A stretch of DNA of 64,000 nucleotides, from contig CAKPKP010000002.1 in the NCBI GenBank assembly GCA_934167495.1, forward strand, positions 85,272 through 149,271, read 5' to 3'. Both the position numbers and the translations under genes were made by a program. Under the pieces are notes generated by a model, which was not told the DNA's origin, did not search any database, and saw only the letters and a list, made by a program, of their open reading frames with translations. Source of the DNA: an uncultured Clostridia bacterium. Its GTDB lineage: Bacteria > Bacillota > Clostridia > TANB77 > CAG-508. Shown here one piece after another: positions 8,746 through 17,475 of this stretch. Position 1 is the first letter of the stretch, and each line of letters opens with the position of its first letter.

Positions 8746-10131
8746 TTAATTTTTCTTTTCTCTAGTTAAATCTATTTCGAAACTTCCTATATCTGTATAT
8801 ACTACTTTTTTTATGCCATTTATCAAACCATTACGTTCTTGAGATAAAATTTTAATTTTAGAATTATCCTCATTTTCAATTAATATATAATCTATTATTT
8901 CTAAAGTTGCATCTTTAAACGGTATTCTCGTTGGTTCTATTTGGTCACTACCCCATTCTTCTTCTTTTCCATCGGCATAAGTTATCATTCTTTTTGTTTC
9001 AAAACTATAAGAATTAATTTCATTTCCACTTTCATTAAAAACTTTATATTCTCTAATTCCAATATGTTCTTCACTCGTTGAATCTGTTAATTGACTATAA
9101 TCTATATGTTCGTATGTAGAATGTACTTTTACTATTGTTTGCAATGGTGTAACTACCGTACTTTCAATTTTTTGCGTTAATTCTTTATCCTTATATACAA
9201 TTTCTTCATTACTTACTTCTATTTTTCTAGAATTCTCTAATGCCTTTTCTTTAGATAATTTTATATCAAATTGTCCGTCGAGCCTTAAACAGGTATCTGT
9301 ATCACCATATTCCATTTGAGTTGTTGTTATAATAAAATCTTTCATTGTTATAGTAAATTCTGTTTTATCTCCTAATTCTTTATCTGTTAGGAAATACATT
9401 TGATATAATTTGTATTCATATTCAGAAATTTTCTTTACAGATTGTGGTGATAATTGTACATAAATGTATTCTCCATCTATAATAACATTCTTATTATATT
9501 TTTTTTGTATAATTTTGCTATCCTTGAAAGTTCCTGGTTGAAGATTACACCCTACACATATCTTATCTTCTATTATTTTATCTCCTAACATTTTCTTTAT
9601 CAGTTCTTTCGTAGTTTGCACTGAAAACTGATGAGTCTCTTTATCATAATCCTCTTCTAATGTTCTACTATCTTCATCATCCGTTGCTTTTAAATATTCT
9701 TCTGTTAAAACTGAATTTCCTATTTTTAAATATTCCTTATCTTCTGCACTTAATTTTACATCAAATTCTAGTATAACAAATCCTTCATCACATACAGTTG
9801 ATACTAAATCAATACTACTTTCGTTTGGACCTTGTATTGTTTCGCCATGTACTTCATTTCTATAATTTTCATATTCATCTGAAAAACTAACTTTAAACCA
9901 TTCAAATACTGGTTTTCCTGATATTTTTCCACCAAAAGTAGCATATACAGACAGTCCTCCAATACAAATTGCAATCGATGTTAAAATTACTAAAACAAAA
10001 TTAGCAGCTATTTTGATTGGATTTATTTTCTTATCTTTATATTGATAATTATTGAAAAAATCGTCATTTTTTATCTCCTTTTGTTTGTAATATTTATTAT
10101 ATACGCCTTCTTTAAATTCATTACTATTCAT
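8746..10131 (-). CDS. Membrane-anchored putative anti-sigma protein with DUF4179-like ectodomain
   Basis: The protein has a cytoplasmic head of about 40 residues, one membrane helix at about 41-66, then an external domain close to those of the fused proteins at 2252 and 13264 (K-I-S-G-K-P-V-F-E-W-F-K, S-D-E-Y-E, Y-F-L-T-D-K-E-L-G-D-K-T-E-F-T). It overlaps the upstream sigma gene by 8 bases, so translation is coupled. Family knowledge suggests the short cytoplasmic head binds the sigma factor and the outside domain senses an envelope signal. It is the split counterpart of the single-protein versions in the same array. Confidence 0.83.
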   Translation of the reverse strand: MNSNEFKEGVYNKYYKQKEIKNDDFFNNYQYKDKKINPIKIAANFVLVILTSIAICIGGLSVYATFGGKISGKPVFEWFKVSFSDEYENYRNEVHGETIQGPNESSIDLVSTVCDEGFVILEFDVKLSAEDKEYLKIGNSVLTEEYLKATDDEDSRTLEEDYDKETHQFSVQTTKELIKKMLGDKIIEDKICVGCNLQPGTFKDSKIIQKKYNKNVIIDGEYIYVQLSPQSVKKISEYEYKLYQMYFLTDKELGDKTEFTITMKDFIITTTQMEYGDTDTCLRLDGQFDIKLSKEKALENSRKIEVSNEEIVYKDKELTQKIESTVVTPLQTIVKVHSTYEHIDYSQLTDSTSEEHIGIREYKVFNESGNEINSYSFETKRMITYADGKEEEWGSDQIEPTRIPFKDATLEIIDYILIENEDNSKIKILSQERNGLINGIKKVVYTDIGSFEIDLTREKKN

Positions 10132-10678
10132 TTTTATCTTCTCCTTTCTTTAAAATTGCCTTTAACTTTTTTCTTGCTCTGTAAAGTGTCATTTTTACTT
10201 GTGGCACTGATTTTCCAAGTATTTTAGATATATCTTTATATGATAACTCTTCTATATCCGCTAAATAAATTACTATTTGTTGACTTCTATTTAAGTTTTT
10301 CATAGCATTGTATAATTCTTTATTTCTACCTTCTGCGTAAATTGCTTCCTCTGCTTCTTCTAAATATGTATCTTCTATATTTGAAATATAATTGTCATCA
10401 ATTGGTACAATCTTTTTTCTCCTTTTTAAATAATTTAATGTTCGAGATTTTGCTATTGTATATAAATACGTTTTCATACTATATTTAAAATCATATTCTT
10501 TTCTATTAATTAGTATATATACAAATACATCTTGTGCTAAATCCTCTGAAGCTTCTACATCATTTAAAAATCTATTTGTAAAATAAATAAGGTTTAATCG
10601 ATATTTATCCATTAATATATCAAAAGCTTCTTTATTACCATTTAAAAAATTCTCATATAATATCTTATCGTTATCCAT
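10124..10678 (-). CDS. ECF RNA polymerase sigma factor
   Basis: This protein of about 184 residues has sigma region 2 (E-D-L-A-Q-D-V-F-V-Y-I-L near residue 50) and region 4 (L-S-Y-K-D-I-S-K-I-L-G-K-S-V-P-Q-V-K-M near residue 145), ending in a lysine-rich tail. I chose the ATG at 10678 because AAGGAGG precedes it; an upstream in-frame ATG at 10741 lies inside the neighbouring terminator and has no ribosome site. It is co-transcribed with the overlapping membrane protein gene. Unlike its three fused neighbours it stops before the membrane helix. Confidence 0.92.
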   Translation of the reverse strand: MDNDKILYENFLNGNKEAFDILMDKYRLNLIYFTNRFLNDVEASEDLAQDVFVYILINRKEYDFKYSMKTYLYTIAKSRTLNYLKRRKKIVPIDDNYISNIEDTYLEEAEEAIYAEGRNKELYNAMKNLNRSQQIVIYLADIEELSYKDISKILGKSVPQVKMTLYRARKKLKAILKKGEDKNE

Positions 10679-10749
10679 TTTTTCCTCCTTATACTTATAA
10701 TACAACTTTACTTTATAAAAGTAACTAAAAAATTTAAACAAATGAAAAA

Positions 10750-10779
10750 AGTACTAACTTCTAAAGCAAAGTTAGTACT
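10750..10779 (-). terminator. Terminator of the 10815 fusion gene
   Basis: Arms agtactaactt / aagttagtact flank an 8-base loop. The minus strand continues with TTTTTTCATT. It separates the fusion gene from the sigma gene downstream. Confidence 0.85.
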
Positions 10780-10814
10780 AATTAATATATATAAAATTTT
10801 GAAATATTTTTCTA

Positions 10815-13085
10815 TCAAATATATATGTTCCAAATGCCAATTTTGTTGTATCTCTTGTTTTGCAATGTTAGCTCTTTTGCATCCTTTAGTATGTATTCAC
10901 ACAAATTTTCTCCTTCATCTATTTTCTCTATATTTTTACTAGAACATGTATAAATATTCGAATCACTAAGTTCTCTAGAATTCCAGATATATATACCATT
11001 TTCATACTTCATATCTATTATAGTAACATCGTTAAATTCCTTTAAATACACTCTTAGCATAGATTCGATTCCTTTTTCAGCTTTATCTATATATTCATTT
11101 ATCGCATTTCTATTGCTTGATAATATTTCTGATATTGGTTGGTTATCTGACATTTTTACAACTTTAACTAGACAGCCATCACTTATTGCCTCTTCTACAC
11201 TATAATCACTTGGGACTTCTCCTAAGTTTATCATTCCACTTATTTGCATATTAACTTCTTCAAAATTTAACTTAACATTATCTTTTAATAATTCTTTATC
11301 AAATATTTTATATATTATTAACTTTTCTTTGGTATAGTCAGCTTTTTCATTTTGTTTTAGTTCTACATAAGTTGTTGTTTCATCTACGTTTATATTAGCA
11401 ATCTGCAAGTCCCTCTTATGAGGCATATCTTTATAATAGTTTCCAACAACTATTAAGCAACTTTTATTAAAATCTATTTCAAATGATTTAGGAAAGTCAT
11501 TTACTACTTCTTTACATTTATTCAAATCATCTATATTGGTTATTACTTTATAATATAGATCTGTTACTTCATCATATCTCATATTCTTTGAAAATTCGAA
11601 TATATCATTTCCAGTTTCATTTAATATTGGTACATTCCACTCATCACTAAATTCATAAAAATAAATATTTTTATTGTAATAGTAATTTTTATTTATTTTT
11701 GTAGTTGCAATTGTATAAATTCTATCATTATTCAATTTGCGAACATTAAAAAGATATATTCCATTTTTATACTTTACATCAATTACCTCTGATTTCTCAA
11801 TCCAAGAAGTATCATCCTCATGAATTTTCGATAATTTATTATATATTCTCATAGATTTTTCTTCTCCAGTTTGTTCACATTCAATTAACTCATCTAAAGC
11901 TGTTTTATTCTCTGATAATACTTTATAATTTACTGTTACAAAGCATCCATCATTTATAGCATCCTCTACACTATAATTATTTGGTAAATTTTCTATACTA
12001 ACAAAATTTTCTATTTGAACATCTGGTTTTTCAATATTTAATTCAATGTTATTTTTAATAAAAGAATTATCTATTACCGCATATAACGTTATACTTTCTT
12101 TATTATAATTTAAATTTTCATTTTGTGTTAATTCTATGTAAGTTGTTGTTTCATCTGATGTAATGTCATATATTTTAAGATTACTTTCATATGCATTAAA
12201 CCAATCATATTTTACAATAATTATCAATGAATGTTTTTCAAAATCACTTTCTTTCATTTCAGGTAATTCGTTCAATTTTTCTTTATATTTTGTAAAATTC
12301 AAAATATTATTTATTATTATGTAACTAAAACCAGTTTCTTCATCATATTGCATATTATCTTTATTTTCATATGTGTAATTTCCTGCATCATCTCTATATA
12401 ATTCATCTGATTTTATTTCACCTGCATTTTTCAAATTCTTGGTATACTCATTATATATGGTAGTTGCTGCATATACAAATCCACCTATAAAAGTAGTTGC
12501 TATAAAAATTATTAGCAAAACTTTTACAGCTTTATTCATTTCATTAAATTCTTTCTTGATTAATATATTCCTTAATTGTTTTTTTCCTCTATGTACTAAA
12601 TTTTTAATATTCTGTATTGTTTCCCCTAATATCCTGGCTGTTTCTTCATACGACATCTCTTCAATACATACAAGATACATAGCATTTTTATATTTTTCAT
12701 CTAATAGGTCTATAGATTCTATTAATTCTTTTTTAGTCTCTTCTTTCAAAATAACATCTAAAACATCTTTTTCTATTTGTGTTTCTTTATTTAAATATTT
12801 TTCTCTTATTTCATTTCTGGTATTTTCTACTTTTATAAAATTCAATGCTATCCCCTTTGCCTTTAAATATATATAATATTTAAAACTACAATTTTCTTTT
12901 ATTTTATTCTGCATTACATATATAAATGTTTCTTGTGTTAAATCTTCTGCTTTTTGATAATCCTTTATTATGTTATAAATAAAATACTCTATTCTTTTTT
13001 TATATTTATTATAAAGAATTTCAAACGCTTCTTTTTCTCCATTTAAATAATTGTTATACAATTCATCATCTAATTCTTTGTCCAT
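10815..13085 (-). CDS. ECF sigma factor fused to membrane helix and two DUF4362-like ectodomains
   Basis: This 756-residue fusion has an ECF sigma factor at residues 1-180 (EDLTQETF core; region 4 around M-S-Y-E-E-T-A-R-I-L-G-E) and a membrane helix at about 187-206. Outside the membrane are two related repeats of about 220 residues, each with D-E-T-T-T-Y-(I/V)-E-L-(T/K)-Q-N-E and then Y-S-V-E-(D/E)-A-I-(N/S)-D-G-C. The latter resembles DUF4362. The sigma half is close to those at 2252 and 13264, but the ectodomain is unrelated to theirs and instead resembles the protein at 7645. The start ATG follows a GTAGGT shared with the other fusion genes. I infer a membrane-held sigma factor with exchangeable sensor domains. 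Confidence 0.87.
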   Translation of the reverse strand: MDKELDDELYNNYLNGEKEAFEILYNKYKKRIEYFIYNIIKDYQKAEDLTQETFIYVMQNKIKENCSFKYYIYLKAKGIALNFIKVENTRNEIREKYLNKETQIEKDVLDVILKEETKKELIESIDLLDEKYKNAMYLVCIEEMSYEETARILGETIQNIKNLVHRGKKQLRNILIKKEFNEMNKAVKVLLIIFIATTFIGGFVYAATTIYNEYTKNLKNAGEIKSDELYRDDAGNYTYENKDNMQYDEETGFSYIIINNILNFTKYKEKLNELPEMKESDFEKHSLIIIVKYDWFNAYESNLKIYDITSDETTTYIELTQNENLNYNKESITLYAVIDNSFIKNNIELNIEKPDVQIENFVSIENLPNNYSVEDAINDGCFVTVNYKVLSENKTALDELIECEQTGEEKSMRIYNKLSKIHEDDTSWIEKSEVIDVKYKNGIYLFNVRKLNNDRIYTIATTKINKNYYYNKNIYFYEFSDEWNVPILNETGNDIFEFSKNMRYDEVTDLYYKVITNIDDLNKCKEVVNDFPKSFEIDFNKSCLIVVGNYYKDMPHKRDLQIANINVDETTTYVELKQNEKADYTKEKLIIYKIFDKELLKDNVKLNFEEVNMQISGMINLGEVPSDYSVEEAISDGCLVKVVKMSDNQPISEILSSNRNAINEYIDKAEKGIESMLRVYLKEFNDVTIIDMKYENGIYIWNSRELSDSNIYTCSSKNIEKIDEGENLCEYILKDAKELTLQNKRYNKIGIWNIYI

Positions 13086-13185
13086 TTTTACCTACTTTCA
13101 TAATGTATATACCATTAATTATAAAAAAAGTTTCAAAATAAAACAATTTTAATTTATTTTTTTATAAAATTTAAATAAAAATAAA

Positions 13186-13225
13186 GACGAATTAGTAAGT
13201 ATTTACCTCTTATTACTAATTCGTC
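13186..13225 (-). terminator. Terminator of the 13264 fusion gene
   Basis: Thirteen-base perfect arms (gacgaattagtaa / ttactaattcgtc) lie 40 bases after the stop and are followed on the minus strand by a T-rich run. Confidence 0.88.
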
Positions 13226-13263
13226 CTATTATATTTTTTCTTTTATGATAATTTTATTTAATT

Positions 13264-15066
13264 CTAATTATCTATCTCTTTACTTAAATCTATTTCAAAA
13301 CTTCCTATATCACTATATTCTAATCTCTTCAATCCATGTCCAACTTGTGATATAATTTTAATTTTAGAATCATCTTCATGCTTTTCAATAAATATATAAT
13401 CTATTGTTTCTAATGTTGCATTTTTAAAAGGTATTCTTGTTGCATCTACTTGTAGTGGGTTCCATTCTTCTTCTTTTCCATCAGAATAAGTTATTTTTCT
13501 TTTAATTTCATTAGAACATGTGTTAACAATTTTTCCATTTTCATCTAAAGTCTTGTATTCATTAGGTCCTATATGATCTTGAGTTGTTGAATCTGTTAGT
13601 TGGCTATAATCTATATGCTCATATGTAGAATGTACTTTTACTATTATTTGTAATGGTGTAACTAATACCCTCTCAACTTTTTGAGTTAATCCAGTAGTTT
13701 CATATATTACTTCTTTTATGTCGTTTACTTCTATTTCTTTTGAATTTTCAATTGCTTTTTCTTTAGATAATTTTACATCAAATTGTCCATCAAATTTTAA
13801 ACATGTTTCTTCATCTCCATATTGCATCTCTTGAGTTGTTATAACAAAATCTTTCATTGTTACAGTAAATTCTGTTTTATCTCCTAACTCTTTATCTGTT
13901 AAAAAATACATTTGATACAATTTATATTCATACTCTGAAATTTGTTTTACAGATTGTGGTGCTAATCGTACATAAACATATTCTCCATCTATAATAACAT
14001 GCATATTGCTTGTTTTTTGTAATATTTTACTATCATTGAAAGCACCTGGCTGTAGATTACATCCAACATGTATAATATCTTCTACTTTTTTATCTCCTAA
14101 CATCTTCTTTATCATATCTTTCCTAGTTTGCAACAAAAACTTTTGGTTTGCTTCATCATAATCTTCCTCCATTGTTCTACTGTCCTCATCATCTGTTGCA
14201 TTCAAATATTCTTCGGTTAATCTAGGTTCACCTATTTTTAAATATTTTTTATCTTCTGCACTTAATTTTATATCAAATTCTAATATAACAAATCCCTCAT
14301 CACATACAGTTGATACTAGATCAATACTACTTTCATTTGGTCCTTCTATCGTTTCACCATGTACTTCTTCTTTATATTTTTCATATTCATCTGAGAAATT
14401 AACTTTAAACCATTCAAATACTGGTTTCCCTGATATTTTTACATTATTTATAGCATATACTATTCCACCTATGAACGTTGTAACTATAACCATAATTATT
14501 AAAACTTTTGCTATCTTGTTCATCTCATCAAATCCCTTCTTAATTAAAATTTTTCTTAGTTGAATTTTTCCTCTATGTACTATCTGTTTAATATTTTCTA
14601 TACTTTCTCCCAATATTTTAGATGTGTCTAGATATGATAACCCTTCGATTTTTGTAAGATAAATTACATTTCTATATTTTTCATCTAAACAATTTATCGC
14701 CTCAATTAGTTCTTTTTTATTTTCTTCATTTAAAATGCTTTCTAATACATCTTTTTCATTTTGCTCATTGTCATTAAAAAGATACAATTCTCTTATTTTA
14801 TTTCTTCTACTTTCAGTATTTAATGAAGTTAAAGCAAGACATTTTGCTTTTAAATATATATAATACTTAAAATTACAATTTCCTTTCATTTTGTTTTGCA
14901 TGACATATATAAAAGTTTCTTGTGTTAAATCTTCTGCTTTTTGATAATCATGTACTATATTATAAATAAAGTATTTAATTTTTTCTTTATATTTCTTATA
15001 CAAGAAATCAAATGCTTCATCTTCTCCCTCAAAATAATCATTATACAATTTATTATCTAATTCCAT
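13264..15066 (-). CDS. Membrane-tethered ECF sigma factor fused to DUF4179-like ectodomain
   Basis: This 600-residue protein has the same plan as the gene at 2252. It has sigma region 2 (EDLTQETF), region 4 (L-S-Y-L-D-T-S-K-I-L-G-E), the linker K-K-G-F-D-E-M-N-K, a membrane helix at about 188-207, and an ectodomain starting K-I-S-G-K-P-V-F-E-W-F-K. The ectodomain looks closer to that of the split protein at 8746 than to the fused one at 2252, so fusion or splitting has probably happened more than once or domains have been exchanged. An AAGGGA lies 10 bases before the internal ATG of the linker and could allow separate translation of the membrane half. Confidence 0.88.
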   Translation of the reverse strand: MELDNKLYNDYFEGEDEAFDFLYKKYKEKIKYFIYNIVHDYQKAEDLTQETFIYVMQNKMKGNCNFKYYIYLKAKCLALTSLNTESRRNKIRELYLFNDNEQNEKDVLESILNEENKKELIEAINCLDEKYRNVIYLTKIEGLSYLDTSKILGESIENIKQIVHRGKIQLRKILIKKGFDEMNKIAKVLIIMVIVTTFIGGIVYAINNVKISGKPVFEWFKVNFSDEYEKYKEEVHGETIEGPNESSIDLVSTVCDEGFVILEFDIKLSAEDKKYLKIGEPRLTEEYLNATDDEDSRTMEEDYDEANQKFLLQTRKDMIKKMLGDKKVEDIIHVGCNLQPGAFNDSKILQKTSNMHVIIDGEYVYVRLAPQSVKQISEYEYKLYQMYFLTDKELGDKTEFTVTMKDFVITTQEMQYGDEETCLKFDGQFDVKLSKEKAIENSKEIEVNDIKEVIYETTGLTQKVERVLVTPLQIIVKVHSTYEHIDYSQLTDSTTQDHIGPNEYKTLDENGKIVNTCSNEIKRKITYSDGKEEEWNPLQVDATRIPFKNATLETIDYIFIEKHEDDSKIKIISQVGHGLKRLEYSDIGSFEIDLSKEIDN

Positions 15067-15153
15067 CTCTTACCTTCTTTCATCAATATATACTTATAAC
15101 TTCAAAAAAAGTTATAAAAATTGCATAATTTTTTATAACCTTTTTATATTTTT

Positions 15154-15912
15154 CTATTTAATTTCTTCTAATTTTGTTTCCTTTATATTTTCGTCTATCT
15201 TTTGAAGAACAGTATTTACTATATCTTTCACTTTAGGTTTTTCTATTATTTCATATCCAAAATAATTAGATAATATATTTTCTTCTGTTTCACAATACAT
15301 TATTGATGTAGCATGAAACACATCAGATTTTATTGTAGCAATTGCCTTATTGTATTTTTTAGATAGAATAGGATAAATTTCTTTTCTTAAATTAATATCA
15401 TACAATTTATTTTTACTATAACATTCATATATAAGTTCATATAAATACTTAGTACCCATATATGAAAAATCAAAATGCAACTTTTCTAATTCTAATTTTA
15501 TTTTTTTCTTTAAAAAAATATTATAACTATCCTTTTTATTTACTTCTATCATTTCTTTTATATTAGAAATAACATAGTTTACACTATTAATTTTTGTGCA
15601 ATAACTAAAAACATATTCGCTTTTATGTATTTCTCTCAATAACTGCATTTCGTTAGTAAAAATTATAATTGAATTTTTATATTTTTCAATTTTATTTTTA
15701 ACTATATAATTAATCACATCTACACCTGTCATGTCTGGTAAATTTAAATCTAATATAATTATATCAACAATTTCTTCCTTTATAATATTTATTGCTTCTT
15801 TTCCTGTTGAAGCAATATTGTATAATCTTATATCTGAAATACGTTTGCAGATATAATTCGTTAATGTATGTGCTTCAATTAAATTTTCTTCAATAATTAA
15901 TAAATTCTTCAT
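15154..15912 (-). CDS. Spo0A-like response regulator
   Basis: This is a two-domain transcription factor. The receiver domain (residues 1-120) has acidic E8-E9, the phospho-acceptor Asp55 in I-I-L-D-L-N-L-P-D, a Thr in I-I-F-T-N-E and a Lys in C-T-K. The C-terminal domain (about 140-235) follows the Spo0A DNA-binding pattern: G-T-K-Y-L-Y-E-L-I-Y, then L-R-K-E-I-Y-P-I-L-S-K-K-Y and an A-T-I-K-S-D-V-F-H-A-T recognition-helix region. The recognition helix is clearly diverged from the usual S-x-V-E-R-A-I-R-H, so it is probably a paralogue rather than Spo0A itself. No kinase is adjacent. AGAGGTG precedes the ATG. Confidence 0.8.
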   Translation of the reverse strand: MKNLLIIEENLIEAHTLTNYICKRISDIRLYNIASTGKEAINIIKEEIVDIIILDLNLPDMTGVDVINYIVKNKIEKYKNSIIIFTNEMQLLREIHKSEYVFSYCTKINSVNYVISNIKEMIEVNKKDSYNIFLKKKIKLELEKLHFDFSYMGTKYLYELIYECYSKNKLYDINLRKEIYPILSKKYNKAIATIKSDVFHATSIMYCETEENILSNYFGYEIIEKPKVKDIVNTVLQKIDENIKETKLEEIK

Positions 15913-15958
15913 AATTCACCTCTTAAAATAACCAGTTTATTATATAGTACTATTGCTA

Positions 15959-16024
15959 TTTTTTGACATATTTTTAACATTTTTTGACTTTTTCCTTCAT
16001 TTTTTTGATTTTTTTGAACTTTTT
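15959..16024. promoter_or_regulatory. Phased T-tracts, probable intrinsically curved DNA
   Basis: Runs of four to eight T begin near 15959, 15971, 15980, 15989, 16000, 16010 and 16020, about one per helical turn. Such phasing bends DNA. The region lies between the divergent Spo0A-like gene and the SH3-like gene, so it could shape either promoter. Confidence 0.55.
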
Positions 16025-16122
16025 ATCCACTTCTGGTAACTTTGTGCTACTATAAGTATTGCATTAAGGTATATTCCTTTTTTTGCATACAGATAGGGGT
16101 CAAATTTAAGGAGGATTTTCTT

Positions 16123-16878
16123 ATGAGTAAAACATCATTAAAAAACCGGTTATTTTGTCTGCTGGTAGCTTTTATAGTTGTAATTGCTATTATTCCAAAT
16201 CTTGCTGTGTCTGCTACTCCATCTTACTCAGAAGGTGGATATGCAAAAGTCATTGACTATTGTAATGTTCTAGGATCAGACCGCGAAGTATTAGGGCAGA
16301 TTGAACCTGGCGAAGGTGTAACTGTTCTATATCGTGAGGACAATATGTACTTTTATATAGAGTGCAATACTCCAAATGGACCCTTGCGTGGTTCAGTACA
16401 TAAAAATGCACTGCAACAAGACACAACTACAGTATGCGCTACTGTTAAAACATCTGGTACTACATATTATTCACCTGATGGCAATAACCGTGCAGGTTCT
16501 GTGAATGCAGGAGAATTGGTAGCAGTACTAGCTCATAAAAATGGCTGGGCATACATCGAATATAATGTATCAAATGCACAGAGAAAGAGAGCATATATTC
16601 GAGAATCATCTTTAACTCTTTATTATCAATCATCTCAAAGACCTGTTCAAACATTTTACCAAGACGGCAGTATAATTTCAAATATAACTGTTAACTCACA
16701 TACAACAATATATTCTGGTCCAAATGCGTTGACATATGATGAGGCTGGATATGTTACTTCTCAGGATAATGGTAAGATAAAAGCGTATAAAGAGTTTCGC
16801 GACCGTGACGGTGACAGGGTATACTATGTTAGCTATCCTGTTTCTAATGTAACAAAATACGGCTACATTTATGCTTAA
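16123..16878 (+). CDS. Secreted protein with SH3-like repeats (foreign codon use)
   Basis: The protein has a signal peptide (about residues 1-32, ending V-S-A-T) followed by three bacterial SH3-like repeats of about 65 residues, each starting with a pattern like Y-A-K-V-I-D-Y-C-N-V-L-G or T-T-Y-Y-S-P-D-G-N. Such domains usually bind cell-wall material. AAGGAGG is well placed before the ATG at 16123. The codon choice is richer in G and C than that of the neighbours (CGC, CGT, GGC, ACC) and includes a CGG at codon 9. It is one of the few plus-strand genes and has its own terminator. I infer recent acquisition. Confidence 0.8.
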   Translation: MSKTSLKNRLFCLLVAFIVVIAIIPNLAVSATPSYSEGGYAKVIDYCNVLGSDREVLGQIEPGEGVTVLYREDNMYFYIECNTPNGPLRGSVHKNALQQDTTTVCATVKTSGTTYYSPDGNNRAGSVNAGELVAVLAHKNGWAYIEYNVSNAQRKRAYIRESSLTLYYQSSQRPVQTFYQDGSIISNITVNSHTTIYSGPNALTYDEAGYVTSQDNGKIKAYKEFRDRDGDRVYYVSYPVSNVTKYGYIYA

Positions 16879-16913
16879 TCAATAATCAACACTGCTTTCC
16901 CCTATCTGTAAAA

Positions 16914-16939
16914 AGAGACCTCATACTGAGGTCTCTTTT
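16914..16939 (+). terminator. Terminator of the SH3-like gene, probably bidirectional
   Basis: Perfect 10-base arms (agagacctca / tgaggtctct) with a 3-base loop are followed by TTT and preceded by AAAA. Confidence 0.9.
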
Positions 16940-17070
16940 CTTAATAAATAATAATATAATTTAACTTCTTCTGTTGAATTATCACTATATTAAATTTTAC
17001 TATATTCCTTTTACTTGTCTATATTAAAACACTAGTGTCTTTAGTTAGAGGCTAAAAACAATTAGTAAAA

Positions 17071-17102
17071 AAAATCCCCTAGCAATATACTAAGGGGATT
17101 TT
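17071..17102 (-). terminator. Terminator downstream of the headless remnant
   Basis: Arms aaaatcccct / aggggatttt flank a 12-base loop and run into T-rich sequence on the minus strand. The 16940-17070 stretch before it holds nothing I recognise. Confidence 0.8.
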
Positions 17103-17126
17103 AAAAGTATTATCATACTTTTAGAG

Positions 17127-17429
17127 TTAGTTCCATCTCCAAGCAACTTCAGTAGCATCGAAAACATCTTTGGACAACTTTATTGTATGATTGTATGTAC
17201 TAGAATCATCTATTATAAGATAGTCTTTCATCTTTCCTACAATATTAACAAAATGCCGCCCTGTCTTTGAATCATTTTTATAATACTTCTTGTTTTCAAC
17301 CAAAATCGTTAATATGTGCTTTTCTTCCAGAGCCTTAAATACTTCTTTATATGATGAACATCTAGTACAAAAACCATTTTTATATTCATCAAATAAATTG
17401 TGATATGTGCCCTTTTCGATTTCATTAGA
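17127..17429 (-). pseudogene. Open frame without a start codon, probable gene remnant
   Basis: An uninterrupted frame of 100 codons reads like protein (F-C-T-R-C-S-S-Y-K-E-V-F-K-A-L-E-E-K near its start, I-D-D-S-S-T-Y-N-H-T-I-K-L-S-K-D-V-F near its end) but contains no usable ATG, GTG or TTG before an internal Met about two thirds of the way along. It ends normally and has its own terminator. A short Cys-x-x-Cys is present. Codon use includes CGG and CGG-rich neighbours, unlike host genes. I do not recognise the family. I infer the 3' remainder of an acquired gene. Confidence 0.5.
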
Positions 17430-17475
17430 TTATTTTAATTATAACATTTTTTACTTCAACACGTATAATTAATTC

